Source: Solirubrobacterales bacterium
Lineage (GTDB): Bacteria; Actinomycetota; Thermoleophilia; Solirubrobacterales; 70-9
DNA length: 64,000 bases
Direction of reading: 5' to 3'
NCBI GenBank assembly: GCA_030152805.1
Contig: JASLIG010000088.1
Coordinates: 1-64,000 of the forward strand
Made by a program: the position numbers and the translations under genes. Shown here piece by piece: positions 35,105 to 42,990 of the stretch. Within the stretch, counting starts at the first letter, position 1, and the number at the start of each line of letters is the position of its first letter. Under the pieces are notes generated by a model. That model had not been told where the DNA came from. It saw only the letters and a program-made list of their open reading frames with translations, and did not search any database.

Positions 35105-35986
35105 CTAAGTTGCGGGAGCGGTGCTGGTGGCACGGGCGGGCAGCTCGTATTCGGCCCGCTCGACCGCCAGCTCGATGCCGTCCTCACGGCCGCCGAGCGC
35201 CGACCAGTGCCGGCGTGCCTCGTCCCCGAGCTGATCGAGCTGCTCGTCGGAGTGCATCGGGTCGTGGTGAAAGAGCACCGTCCGCTCGGCCTCGGCGCGG
35301 CGGGCGAAGGAGACGGCGTGGGAGAGCGAGGAGTGGCCCCAGCCGATGTGGTCGGGGTACTCGACGTCGGTGTACTGGCCGTCGTGGATCAGCAGCGAGG
35401 CGCCGCGGGCGAGTCCGAGGCCGGAGATCCAGTCCTCGTCGAGCGCGTCGATGTCGGCGCCCAGGGCGGGCTCGTGGTCGGGGATGTAGGCGAGCGAGGA
35501 GTCGCCGTCGTCGATCCGGTAGCCGAGCGTCGGCCCGCGGTGGGCGACCGAGGCGGCGCGGATCCGCGCCGGACCGATCTCCCACTCGGTCTGCGGGCAG
35601 TGGCGGAAGGAGACGTCGCAGGGCAGCTCGCGCACCTCGACCGGCGAGAGCGGCGCCGAGATGTAGCGGGCGATGCGGTCGCGCAGCGAAGCCTCGGGCG
35701 AGGCCGGGCCCCAGATCACGATCTCGGTTTGGGCGCGGAAGGCGGGGGCGAAGAAGACGAGTCCCTGGATGTGGTCGAGGTGCAGGTGGGTGAGCAGGAT
35801 GTGCAGGCGGGCCGGCTCGGCGGCCAGAGCGAGGCCGAGGCTGCGGATACCGGTGCCAGCATCGAGCGCCAGCATCGAGCCGTCCGAGAGGGTGACGCCG
35901 ACGCAGGAGGTGTTGCCCCCGTAGCGGATCGTCTCCGGCCCCGGGGAAGGGATCGAGCCGCGCGTGCCCCAGAGCTTGACTTTCAT
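35105..35986 (-). CDS. MBL-fold metallohydrolase
   Basis: 293 aa. Start MKVKLWGTRGSIPSPGPET and YGGNTSCVGV are typical of the beta-lactamase-fold phosphodiesterase group that also appears in signalling proteins. The metal motif THLHLDHIQG is at about 86-95, further ligands are SVAHRGPTLGYRI (about 170), IPDHEP, and HHDPMHSDEQLD at the end. It lies 1 nt after the PAS-domain gene, so the two are one operon. Substrate unknown. Confidence 0.8.
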   Translation of the reverse strand: MKVKLWGTRGSIPSPGPETIRYGGNTSCVGVTLSDGSMLALDAGTGIRSLGLALAAEPARLHILLTHLHLDHIQGLVFFAPAFRAQTEIVIWGPASPEASLRDRIARYISAPLSPVEVRELPCDVSFRHCPQTEWEIGPARIRAASVAHRGPTLGYRIDDGDSSLAYIPDHEPALGADIDALDEDWISGLGLARGASLLIHDGQYTDVEYPDHIGWGHSSLSHAVSFARRAEAERTVLFHHDPMHSDEQLDQLGDEARRHWSALGGREDGIELAVERAEYELPARATSTAPAT

Positions 35987-35987
35987 C

Positions 35988-36407
35988 TCAGCCCACTACC
36001 CCGTTGCCCGAGGAAGCAGGCCAGAAGACCGCGATCGCACCCTGCGAGCCGTGCGCGGTGAGGATCGGGAAGGCCGAGACCTCGACCTGGTGGCGGGCGC
36101 CGTCAGCCGAGCTGATCTCGAAGTCGGCGTGGGCGGGGCGGCCGTTGCGCACGGCGATCACCAGCGGCAGCTCGTCGTAGGGGATCGGCTTGCCGTCTTT
36201 GTCGAACGGGCCGAAGAGCGAGCCCCACTCCTCGGCGCCGACCGTGCCCAGCTCCTCGAAGCGCTTGCCCAGCATCGCCCCGGCGGCCTCGTTGTAGAAG
36301 ACGAGGACGCCGCCCTCGTCGACCAGGAAGGCCGGGGTCGAGAGCGCAGACATCAGGTTGCGAGCCAGGATCAGCTCGAGGGGCTTCTGCGTCGTCACAG
36401 ATGACAC
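35988..36407 (-). CDS. PAS-domain protein
   Basis: 139 aa, a single PAS fold (about 12-132), ALSTPAFLVDEGGVLVFYNEAAGAMLG giving the typical N-terminal half. There is no output domain, so it may act on the MBL-fold partner encoded 1 nt downstream. Ligand unknown. Confidence 0.75.
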   Translation of the reverse strand: MSSVTTQKPLELILARNLMSALSTPAFLVDEGGVLVFYNEAAGAMLGKRFEELGTVGAEEWGSLFGPFDKDGKPIPYDELPLVIAVRNGRPAHADFEISSADGARHQVEVSAFPILTAHGSQGAIAVFWPASSGNGVVG

Positions 36408-36550
36408 TTTAGATCGTTGGAATCGATACAGCTGGGAATCGAAAACCGCAGCGCGGCGCCGAAGCGAGACGAGTACCTTCGACTGCCGGCCCCGCTAAAT
36501 GCGTGATTTTGGTCACTTTGGCCCAATTCAAAAGGGCTCCGACCGGAAGC

Positions 36551-36556
36551 TAGAGT
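36551..36556 (+). promoter_or_regulatory. -10 element TAGAGT, leaderless start of RelA/SpoT gene
   Basis: TAGAGT ends 6 nt before the ATG at 36563. TTCAAA, 18 nt further up, could be the -35 region. Confidence 0.45.
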
Positions 36557-36562
36557 TCGCTC

Positions 36563-37300
36563 ATGGCAAGCAGGGTCGAAGGGATATCCAAGTCTGAGAT
36601 CAATCGCGCCGGGGACCGACTGCGCGAATGGATCGCAGAACCCGATGCCTATCGAACCGCCGACCCTCGCGTTGCCCGTGACACGTTTACGGCTCTTGTT
36701 GCCTTCAGAACGAGCTTTCAGCTCCCCTTGAACAAGGTGGTTATGGGCCTTCGGTCCTTTGTAAAGAATGAGATGTCGGCCTTGCCGAACGACGGAAAAT
36801 TGCCAGTCGGCCAGCGTCTCAAGCGTGAGCCGCAAATAGAGCAAAAGCTCCTGCGATTCCCAAAGATGGAGCTATCGAGGATGCAAGATATCGGAGGGTG
36901 TCGGGCTATCCCGACCGGGGGAACTGCTGAGTGTCAAGGCATCCTGCGCCGTATTGAGAGCCGGTGGGGCGATGCCATCAAGGGCTTCAAGGACTACACC
37001 GCTGAACCGGCTTCCTCTGGATATCGAGCGATTCATGTCGTCGTTCTGCGAGATGACCACCTAATTGAGATTCAGCTGCGCACGCCGGGGCAGCATGAAT
37101 GGGCAAGATATGTTGAGCGCATGGAACTCCGCACCAGGCACAACCTGAAGGACGGAGAAGGACCATTTGACTTGCTGCGATACTTGGCGAAGGCCGCAGA
37201 AGGGATTGCCCTTGAGGAATCTGGAGAACGGGCCGATGTTTCATTCACAGAGGAGTTCAACGCCCTCCGTGAAAGAGCACAGCCTCATTTTGAGAGGTAG
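36563..37300 (+). CDS. RelA/SpoT synthetase-domain protein, candidate toxSAS toxin
   Basis: 245 aa, no HD hydrolase domain, TGS or ACT. The nucleotidyl/pyrophosphate transferase motifs are intact: QRLKREPQIEQKLLRFP (about 84-100), MQDIGGCRAI with catalytic Asp 109, KDYTAEPASSGYRAIHVV (about 143-160), and IEIQLRTPGQHEWA with Glu 169 and His 178. The N-terminal helix region FRTSFQLPLNKVVMGLRS is shared by a RelA/SpoT group found on mobile elements. Base composition is clearly lower in GC than neighbours. With the small gene 6 nt downstream it resembles a toxSAS-antitoxin pair, though a housekeeping alarmone synthetase cannot be excluded. Confidence 0.8.
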   Translation: MASRVEGISKSEINRAGDRLREWIAEPDAYRTADPRVARDTFTALVAFRTSFQLPLNKVVMGLRSFVKNEMSALPNDGKLPVGQRLKREPQIEQKLLRFPKMELSRMQDIGGCRAIPTGGTAECQGILRRIESRWGDAIKGFKDYTAEPASSGYRAIHVVVLRDDHLIEIQLRTPGQHEWARYVERMELRTRHNLKDGEGPFDLLRYLAKAAEGIALEESGERADVSFTEEFNALRERAQPHFER

Positions 37301-37306
37301 GCGAGC

Positions 37307-37552
37307 ATGGCAACGATTCACTTCCTCCTCATTTACGACCTCAACAAGCAGAAACTAATCCGCAAGGACGAATTCAGCGATGGCGTTGAGGCTGCTACTG
37401 AGTACGCACGTTGGGAGCAGAAAAATCGGGGGAATCGAGACCTTGAGATCGTTCTACTGGGGGCAGATTCGCTTGAGACGGTCGAAATGACTCATGGGCA
37501 GTATTTCGACGGAGTCTCGGCGAACGCTCCGTCTCGCTATCTCACTGCGTAA
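37307..37552 (+). CDS. Small partner of the RelA/SpoT protein, candidate antitoxin
   Basis: 81 aa. Begins MATIHFLLIYDLNKQKLIRK and contains EIVLLGADSLETVEMTHGQYF, a mixed alpha/beta fold. I know similar small proteins in actinobacteria, but no assigned function. It starts 6 nt after the stop of the RelA/SpoT gene with GAGAGG as ribosome site, and shares its lower GC content. Position and size suggest an antitoxin, which is inference. Confidence 0.65.
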   Translation: MATIHFLLIYDLNKQKLIRKDEFSDGVEAATEYARWEQKNRGNRDLEIVLLGADSLETVEMTHGQYFDGVSANAPSRYLTA

Positions 37553-37660
37553 CTCGGCAAGGACGCACGAATATGGGGGCAGGGGAGTTGCGGGGCTTCC
37601 TCGAAGGGCCCTCGTCCCCAAGCAAGGCAATTTCAGGCAATCGAGTACCGTGCGCTTCCG

Positions 37661-38332
37661 ATGGAGGCCACTGCACAAGAGGACTCCGCAACGGTCGATG
37701 TTGCGCCCCCGATGAAGCCGAGCCCGATGTACCGGACCGCGATGGCGGTTTGCCGGCCGGCGATGTTCTGGGGACGGCTGCGGGTCGAGGGGCTGGGGGT
37801 GCTGCCAGAGGAGGGGCCGGCGCTGGTGGTCGGCAATCACGACAGTCACTGGGACCCCGTCACCGTCGGCGTCGCCGCGATCCGGCGTCGCCAGATCAAG
37901 GCGTTGGCCAAATCCGATCTCTGGAAGGTCCGCGGGCTCGCTCCGGTCCTCGACGGCATGGGGCAGATCCCAATCGAACGGGGCGCCGGTGACGCCGCGG
38001 CCCTGGCGCGGGCGATCGAGGAGCTTCGCGGCGGTTCCTGCATCGGCGTATTCCCGGAAGGAACGCGCTCACGCGGCAGGGTGCTGCGGGCGCGCAGCGG
38101 CGTCGGCCGCCTGGCGCTCGAGGTACCGGAGGCAAAGCTGGTCTGCGTCGCGATCGAGGGCACGACCGGTTTCACCGGCTTCCCGCGGCGGCCGCGGGTC
38201 AGCACACGTTTTTTCGAGCCCCGCGGGGGGCAGGCCCGGCCCGGCGAGGAGCCGGGCGAGCTCGCGGACCGGCTGCTGGCCGAGATCCGCGAGCTCGTGC
38301 CGCCATCGGCGGCGGGGCGCAAGCGCGCCTAG
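37661..38332 (+). CDS. 1-acyl-sn-glycerol-3-phosphate acyltransferase (PlsC family)
   Basis: 223 aa, membrane-associated phospholipid synthesis enzyme adding the second acyl chain. Motif I NHDSHWDPVTV (the usual HxxxxD is met by H50-W-D spacing HDSHWD), motif III FPEGTRSRG (about 130), and a loop GMGQIPIERG (about 105). A -10-like TACCGT (37646-37651) ends 9 nt before ATG. Overlaps the convergent lipoprotein stop by 4 nt. Confidence 0.85.
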   Translation: MEATAQEDSATVDVAPPMKPSPMYRTAMAVCRPAMFWGRLRVEGLGVLPEEGPALVVGNHDSHWDPVTVGVAAIRRRQIKALAKSDLWKVRGLAPVLDGMGQIPIERGAGDAAALARAIEELRGGSCIGVFPEGTRSRGRVLRARSGVGRLALEVPEAKLVCVAIEGTTGFTGFPRRPRVSTRFFEPRGGQARPGEEPGELADRLLAEIRELVPPSAAGRKRA

Positions 38333-38856
38333 CCCTCGGCCTCCTTGCCGCTGGGCTGCAGTGCGTACCACTCGGCGCCGAAGGAGGAGAAGTCGTTGCC
38401 GTTCGCGTCGCCGGGTTTCTGGTCGGCGGTGTAGGTGTAGAGGGGCAAGCCGGCGTAGGTGACCTGTACGGTCCCGTCCTTGCGCTTGGTGGTGCCGAGC
38501 TGGGCGGCCATCGCCCCTTCGCCCACCTGCGGTTTGCCTTCTGTGAGCAGCGGCGGCCAAACCCCCGCGCAGGCGCCGTAGCAGGAGGACACGCCGCCCT
38601 TGTCCTTGTGGAAGTCGTAGAGCGTGAAGCCCTTCGAGTCAACGATCACCTTGCCGAGCTTGGGCACGGTCGAGGCCGAGACGATCGCGGCTTCGCCGCC
38701 GCCGCCGCTTTCGCTCGAGGCGGCCTTCGTCGTTTCACCGCCGGATCCGCCGTAGGCGCCGCCAGAGCCCGAGCCGCTGTCGTTGCTGCTGCCGCAGCCG
38801 GCGATCGCCAGGGCCGCGATCAGCGCCAGTGCGATGGGGGGAAGGGACTTCTTCAC
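38329..38856 (-). CDS. Lipoprotein with COG4315 secreted repeats, ECF operon
   Basis: 175-aa lipoprotein: signal with lipobox IAGC (Cys near 21), a Gly/Ser-rich linker (about 22-55), then two lipoprotein-15 (COG4315) repeats. The first has GFTLYDFHKDKGGVSSCYGACAGVWPPLL with CxxxC, the second LPLYTYTADQKPGD. Function unknown; the cysteine pair suggests redox or metal binding. Last gene of the sigma/anti-sigma operon, overlapping the anti-sigma stop by 4 nt. Confidence 0.8.
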   Translation of the reverse strand: MKKSLPPIALALIAALAIAGCGSSNDSGSGSGGAYGGSGGETTKAASSESGGGGEAAIVSASTVPKLGKVIVDSKGFTLYDFHKDKGGVSSCYGACAGVWPPLLTEGKPQVGEGAMAAQLGTTKRKDGTVQVTYAGLPLYTYTADQKPGDANGNDFSSFGAEWYALQPSGKEAEG

Positions 38857-39560
38857 GTCGATGCCTCCTCTTGGGGTTGGTTGCGTGCGGCCGCATCCGC
38901 AGCATCGAGCGGTGCGACGAAGGTTTGGGCGCCGGCGTGGACGACGAGCGCCTTGGCGCGCGAGAGGTCGAGGGCGGCGCTGAGCACCGCGGCGTCGTCG
39001 CCGCCCCAGCGATAGCTGAAGGTGCCGGCCGAGACGTCGCCGCCGCCGGGCCCGCGCATGTAGACGCGGCAGAGCGTGCCCGAGCGGATGCCTTTGACGT
39101 ACATGTGGATCTCGGTGCCAAAAGCCCGCGGCTCGAGCGTGGCGCCGATCTTCACCCCTCGCGGCAGCGAGTGGAAGGCGACGTGCTGCTCGGGCCCCGG
39201 TCCCCCGCCGCTGGAGAGGACGACGATGGCCAGGACCGCGGCCGCGGCGGCCGCCGCGACGCCGGCGAAGCCGAACCCGAGGCGCAGGCGGCGCTGGCGC
39301 CGTTGGGAGCGCCGCTCGGCCCCGATCGTGGCGGCGATCCGCCGGCCCAGCTCCGGCGGCGGCTGCGGCGCCGGGCCGAAGTGCTCCGGGTCGGCGTGGG
39401 GCAGGAGGCGCGCAACGGCGGCGAGAGCAGAGAGCTCGGCGCGGCAGGCGGCGCAGCCCTCGAGGTGCGCCTCGATCCCGGCGCGTTCCTCGGCCGAGAG
39501 GCGGCCGAGCGCGTAGGCGCCCAGTGCCTCTTTCCAGTGCCGGCAGTCCTCAGCCCTCAT
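38853..39560 (-). CDS. Anti-sigma factor with zinc-finger (ZAS) domain
   Basis: 235 aa. N-terminal ZAS domain: an early Cys-His region (CRHWKEALGAYALG) and HLEGCAACRAEL (H-x3-C-x2-C, about 32-43). One membrane helix (about 97-118), then an exterior domain with an anti-sigma-K-like fold. It should hold the ECF factor at the membrane until a signal acts outside. Overlaps the sigma gene by 11 nt. Confidence 0.87.
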   Translation of the reverse strand: MRAEDCRHWKEALGAYALGRLSAEERAGIEAHLEGCAACRAELSALAAVARLLPHADPEHFGPAPQPPPELGRRIAATIGAERRSQRRQRRLRLGFGFAGVAAAAAAAVLAIVVLSSGGGPGPEQHVAFHSLPRGVKIGATLEPRAFGTEIHMYVKGIRSGTLCRVYMRGPGGGDVSAGTFSYRWGGDDAAVLSAALDLSRAKALVVHAGAQTFVAPLDAADAAARNQPQEEAST

Positions 39561-40059
39561 AGCCCATCTCCTCGAGCACGACCCGCAGCGCCCTCAGGCC
39601 GTAGTAGACGCGGCTCTTCACGGTTCCCTCGGGCACCCCCAGTTCCTCGGCGACCTCGGCGTAGGGCCGGCCGCGGTAGTAGGTCTCGACCAGGACGCGA
39701 CGGTGCTGCTCGCCGATCCGGCGCATCGCCTCCTCGATCTGCCAGGAGAGCAGGGCGTCGTCGAAGGGTTCGACCGACGGTTCGATGCCCTCGGTGGCGA
39801 CGCTGGGCCGGGCGGCGCGGGCACGACCCAGGTCGATGACTACGTTGCGCAGTATCGCGAAGAGCCAGGTCCGCAGCGAGCCGATCTGAGGGTCAAAGCG
39901 CTCGCCCGCGCGCCAGGCACGCAGAAAGGTCTCCTGCACCGCCTCTTCAGCCAGACCGGAATCGCCCAGCGAACGCACGGCAAAACCAAACAGCTCCGCC
40001 GCGTGCGCCGCATAGGCCTCGCGTACGTCCCGCTCGTGGGTCAGCGCTCCGGATGGCAT
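39550..40059 (-). CDS. ECF-type RNA polymerase sigma factor
   Basis: 169 aa with region 2 (AEEAVQETFLRAWRAGERFDP, listed positions about 37-57, then LRTWLFAILRNVVID) and region 4 (YRGRPYAEVAEELGVPEGTVKSR). Resembles SigK/SigL-type ECF factors paired with zinc-binding anti-sigma proteins, here encoded directly downstream. The lipoprotein in the same operon may be part of the output. Confidence 0.9.
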   Translation of the reverse strand: MPSGALTHERDVREAYAAHAAELFGFAVRSLGDSGLAEEAVQETFLRAWRAGERFDPQIGSLRTWLFAILRNVVIDLGRARAARPSVATEGIEPSVEPFDDALLSWQIEEAMRRIGEQHRRVLVETYYRGRPYAEVAEELGVPEGTVKSRVYYGLRALRVVLEEMGYEG

Positions 40060-40103
40060 TCGATCGGGATACGAATGCCCGCTGACGCCGGTTCAGCCCA
40101 GCG

Positions 40104-40250
40104 CTACTCCAGTTTGCCGATCTTGAAGATTTTGGTGCCGCAGTCCGGGCACACTCCCTGGATCGCCGGGCGACCGTTCTTCATCGTCACCTGTTTGGCG
40201 TCCTGGATCTCGACCTTCTTGCGCTCCTTGACGCAGTAACCCTCTGGCAT
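40104..40250 (-). CDS. DUF5679 small zinc-ribbon-type protein (48 aa)
   Basis: 48-aa protein read directly from the minus strand: starts MPEGYCVKERKKVEI and ends CPDCGTKIFKIGKLE, with Cys 6 and the pair CPDC (34-37). Matches DUF5679, small conserved proteins of actinobacteria and archaea whose role is unknown. AAAGGAGT precedes the ATG. Single gene between the ECF operon and a coiled-coil membrane protein. Confidence 0.8.
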   Translation of the reverse strand: MPEGYCVKERKKVEIQDAKQVTMKNGRPAIQGVCPDCGTKIFKIGKLE

Positions 40251-40373
40251 CAGGGGAACTCCTTTCACTGCCGTTGCGGCAGAGCTCGCGGTGCTCGCGA
40301 GGTCGAATTGCGGCGAATGTAACGCAGAGGGGGGACGGGGAAGCCAAAGAAAGTGCTATTTAGCACTAAGTTG

Positions 40374-40736
40374 TTACTTGGGCTTGGGTTCCGGTTCGAC
40401 CCCGCCGCTCTGCTTTTCCTGCCCGCCGGCGCCCTTTTCCGCCGCTTCGGCTTCGCCACGCAGGGTCGCGACTTCGCTGCGCAGAGTTTCCAGTTCGGCC
40501 TGCAGCTGCGAAGTTTCCGGCGCGCTTTCCGGGGCGGTCCCGGCGAGTTCGTCGCGCACCGTCTGCAGGTCGCTCTGCGTGACCGCGTTGTTCTCCGCGT
40601 CGATGGCCAGGTAGATGCCCGCCGCGGCGCCGCCGATCGCGATCGCGACCAGAACTAGGAAGACACGGGTGCGCATGGCGAGCTTGCGCTCAACCACCCC
40701 GATCCATGCGCGCAGCCCATCCAGCGACATCGCCAC
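40374..40736 (-). CDS. Membrane-anchored coiled-coil protein of unknown function
   Basis: 120 aa, with two possible starts (40736 or an internal ATG at residue 21). One membrane helix (VFLVLVAIAIGGAAAGIYLA, about 25-44), then a heptad-rich coiled coil (about 50-100) and a Glu/Lys/Pro tail. No known family recognised. Confidence 0.6.
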   Translation of the reverse strand: MAMSLDGLRAWIGVVERKLAMRTRVFLVLVAIAIGGAAAGIYLAIDAENNAVTQSDLQTVRDELAGTAPESAPETSQLQAELETLRSEVATLRGEAEAAEKGAGGQEKQSGGVEPEPKPK

Positions 40737-40798
40737 TAACTTAATCGACTACCCTGCGGCCCGCACTTCCCGACCCCGCCCGCAAGGAGAGACCCCGC

Positions 40799-41956
40799 AT
40801 GCCCGAGGCAGTAATCGTCGACACCATCCGCACGCCGATCGGCCGCGCCTTCAAGGGCTCGCTGGCCCAACTGCGCCCCGACGAGATGGGCGCCTACGTC
40901 GTCGACCAGCTGCTCGAGCGCAATCCCGGCGTCGATCCCGCCCTGGTCGAGGACGTCTTCTGCGGTTGCGGCATGCCGCAGGGTCTGCAGGCCTTCAACA
41001 TCGGCCGGATCGTCTCGCTGCTCTCCGAGAAGCTGCCGCAGGAGGTCAACGGGGTCACGGTCTCGCGCTACTGCTCCTCCAGTCTCGACGCGATCCGTCA
41101 CGCCGGCAACGCGATCAAGGCCGGCGAGGGCGACGTCTACATCGCCGCCGGGGTCGAGTGGGTGAGCCGCTACAACGAGCGCACTGAGCCCGCCGGCGCC
41201 GACGACCAGAACACCAAGCTGCAGGGCAACGACGGCCAGCCCAACGCCTACATCGAGATGGGCAAGACGGCGGTCAACGTCGCCGAACGCTACGAGGTCA
41301 GCCGCGCGGACATGGACAAGTTTGCGCAGCGCTCCCAGGAACTGGCGGTCAAATCGCAGGAGGACGGCTTCTTCGACCGCGAGATCGTCCCGGTGAAGCT
41401 GGAGGACGGCACCGAGGTCGCTAGGGACGACGGCCCGCGCGCCTCCTCGACCCTGGAGAAGCTAAGCCAGCTGCCCGAGTCCTTCGGCGGCGGCGGGGTG
41501 ACCGCCGGCAACTCCTGCCCGCTCAACGACGGCGCCGCCGCGGTGCTGCTGATGAGCGACACGAAGGCCAAGGAGCTCAGCCTGACGCCGCGCGCCCGCA
41601 TCGTCACCGCCGCCACCTGGGGCAACGAGCCCGAGTACATGGGCGTCGCCCCGATCGGCGCGATCAAGAAGGTGCTCGACCGGGCGGGGATGACGATGGA
41701 CGACGTCGACACGGTCGAGCTCAACGAGGCCTTCGCCGCCCAGGTGATCCCGATCATGGACGAGTGCGACATTCCGCTGGAGAAGCTCAACACCCACGGC
41801 GGCGCGATCGCCCTCGGCCACCCCTTCGGCATGACCGGCGCCCGCATGATGGGCACGCTGCTCAACGTGATGGAGACCGACGATCACCAGGTCGGGATCG
41901 AGACGATGTGCGTGGCCGGCGGCCAGGGCAAGGCCATGATCGTCGAACGAGTCTGA
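40799..41956 (+). CDS. Thiolase (acetyl-CoA acyltransferase)
   Basis: 385 aa. The nucleophilic Cys 92 sits in SRYCSSSLDAI, NEAFAAQVIP is at about 310, the general-base motif GGAIALGHPFGMTGAR at about 335-350, and the second Cys in MCVAGGQG at about 371. It catalyses the thiolytic step of fatty-acid beta-oxidation or the reverse condensation. AAGGAGAG lies before the ATG. The final A of its TGA is the first base of repeat copy B. Confidence 0.92.
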   Translation: MPEAVIVDTIRTPIGRAFKGSLAQLRPDEMGAYVVDQLLERNPGVDPALVEDVFCGCGMPQGLQAFNIGRIVSLLSEKLPQEVNGVTVSRYCSSSLDAIRHAGNAIKAGEGDVYIAAGVEWVSRYNERTEPAGADDQNTKLQGNDGQPNAYIEMGKTAVNVAERYEVSRADMDKFAQRSQELAVKSQEDGFFDREIVPVKLEDGTEVARDDGPRASSTLEKLSQLPESFGGGGVTAGNSCPLNDGAAAVLLMSDTKAKELSLTPRARIVTAATWGNEPEYMGVAPIGAIKKVLDRAGMTMDDVDTVELNEAFAAQVIPIMDECDIPLEKLNTHGGAIALGHPFGMTGARMMGTLLNVMETDDHQVGIETMCVAGGQGKAMIVERV

Positions 41957-42073
41957 GAGCCCTGGCCCGGTAGGGGTTCCGCTTAACTTTTTGGATGCGG
42001 ACGCATTTGCTGTCGCCGCGAGGCGAGCGCCCAAAAAGTACAAGACGCTCCACCCCTACCGGGCCAGGGCTCT
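41956..42073. repeat. Palindromic repeat element, copy B
   Basis: 118 bp. Outer arms (41956-41977 and 42052-42073) are perfect 22-nt reverse complements, including 10 bases found only in this copy. Core as in copies A and C, but the inner stem is ACTTTTTGG/CCAAAAAGT, changed on both sides together compared with ACTTTTTCGG/CCGAAAAAGT. Begins at the last base of the thiolase stop and ends at the first base of the next gene's -10 element. Confidence 0.87.
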
Positions 42074-42078
42074 AAGGT
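42073..42078 (+). promoter_or_regulatory. -10 element TAAGGT, leaderless start
   Basis: TAAGGT ends 6 nt before the GTG at 42085 and starts at the last base of repeat copy B. Confidence 0.45.
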
Positions 42079-42084
42079 CCGCTC

Positions 42085-42990
42085 GTGGACACGCTGACCT
42101 ACGAGGCCGACGGCCGGGTTGCGAGGCTTACGCTGGATCGGCCGGAGCGGGGGAATGGGATTACGCCGCTGATGCCGGCTGAGATCGCGGCTTGCGTCGA
42201 GAAGGCCAATCTCGATCCCGCGGTTCACGTCATCGCGCTCGCCGGGAACGGGTCTGGGTTTTGCGGGGGCTACGACCTGGTCGCCTCGGCGGAGGGGGAT
42301 ATGGGCGAGCTGGGTGGGGTGGAGGCGCCTCCTGGATCGCCGCTCGACCCGGCGGTCATCGGCGCAAACCACATGCCGGATTCGAACTGGGACCCGGTCA
42401 CCGACTTCCAGTTCATGTGGCGCAACGTGCGCGGCTTCATGAGCCTCTTCCACTCAGAAAAGCCGGTGCTCTGCAAGGTCCACGGCTACTGCGTCGCCGG
42501 CGGCACCGACATGGCGCTCTGCTCGGACCTGCTCGTGATCGCCGACGACGCCAAGATCGGCTACCCGCCGGCGCGCGTCTGGGGCTCGCCGACGACGGCG
42601 CTCTGGGCAGCCCGGGTGGGGCCGATGCGCGCCAAGCGGCTTTTGCTCACCGGCGACTCGCTGACCGGGGCGCAGGCGGAGGAGTGGGGGCTGGCGACGG
42701 AATCGGTACCGGAGGCCGAGCTCGACGAGCGCTTCGAGGCGCTGCTGGAGCGGGTCGCCCGGCTGCCGATCAACCAGCTGGTGATGATGAAGATGCTGGT
42801 CAACCAGGGCCTCTACGCGCAGGGCCTGCACCAGACGCAGCTGCTCGGCACCTTCTTCGACGGCGTCGCCCGTCACACGGAGGAGGGCCACGGCTTCGTC
42901 CGCCGTGCCGCCGAAGGGGGCTTCAAAGAGGCGGTAAAAGAGCGCGACGAGCCCTTTGGCGACTTCGGCTTGGAGGGATTCGGGGTATGA
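42085..42990 (+). CDS. Crotonase-family protein (enoyl-CoA hydratase-like)
   Basis: 301 aa with the crotonase fold. Oxyanion-hole regions: GNGSGFCGGYDL (about 54-65) and KVHGYCVAGGTDMALCSD (about 131-148). The region that normally holds a catalytic Glu reads PPARVWGSPTTALWAARVG, with no Glu at the usual place, so the reaction may not be simple hydration. GTG start, leaderless. Overlaps the monooxygenase ATG by 4 nt. Confidence 0.83.
   Translation: MDTLTYEADGRVARLTLDRPERGNGITPLMPAEIAACVEKANLDPAVHVIALAGNGSGFCGGYDLVASAEGDMGELGGVEAPPGSPLDPAVIGANHMPDSNWDPVTDFQFMWRNVRGFMSLFHSEKPVLCKVHGYCVAGGTDMALCSDLLVIADDAKIGYPPARVWGSPTTALWAARVGPMRAKRLLLTGDSLTGAQAEEWGLATESVPEAELDERFEALLERVARLPINQLVMMKMLVNQGLYAQGLHQTQLLGTFFDGVARHTEEGHGFVRRAAEGGFKEAVKERDEPFGDFGLEGFGV

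Noticed and set aside
37553..37660. Possible recombination site at the right end of the low-GC insert
   Set aside because: No tRNA, integrase or matching direct repeat was found at the left boundary (36408-36562), so the mode of acquisition cannot be shown.
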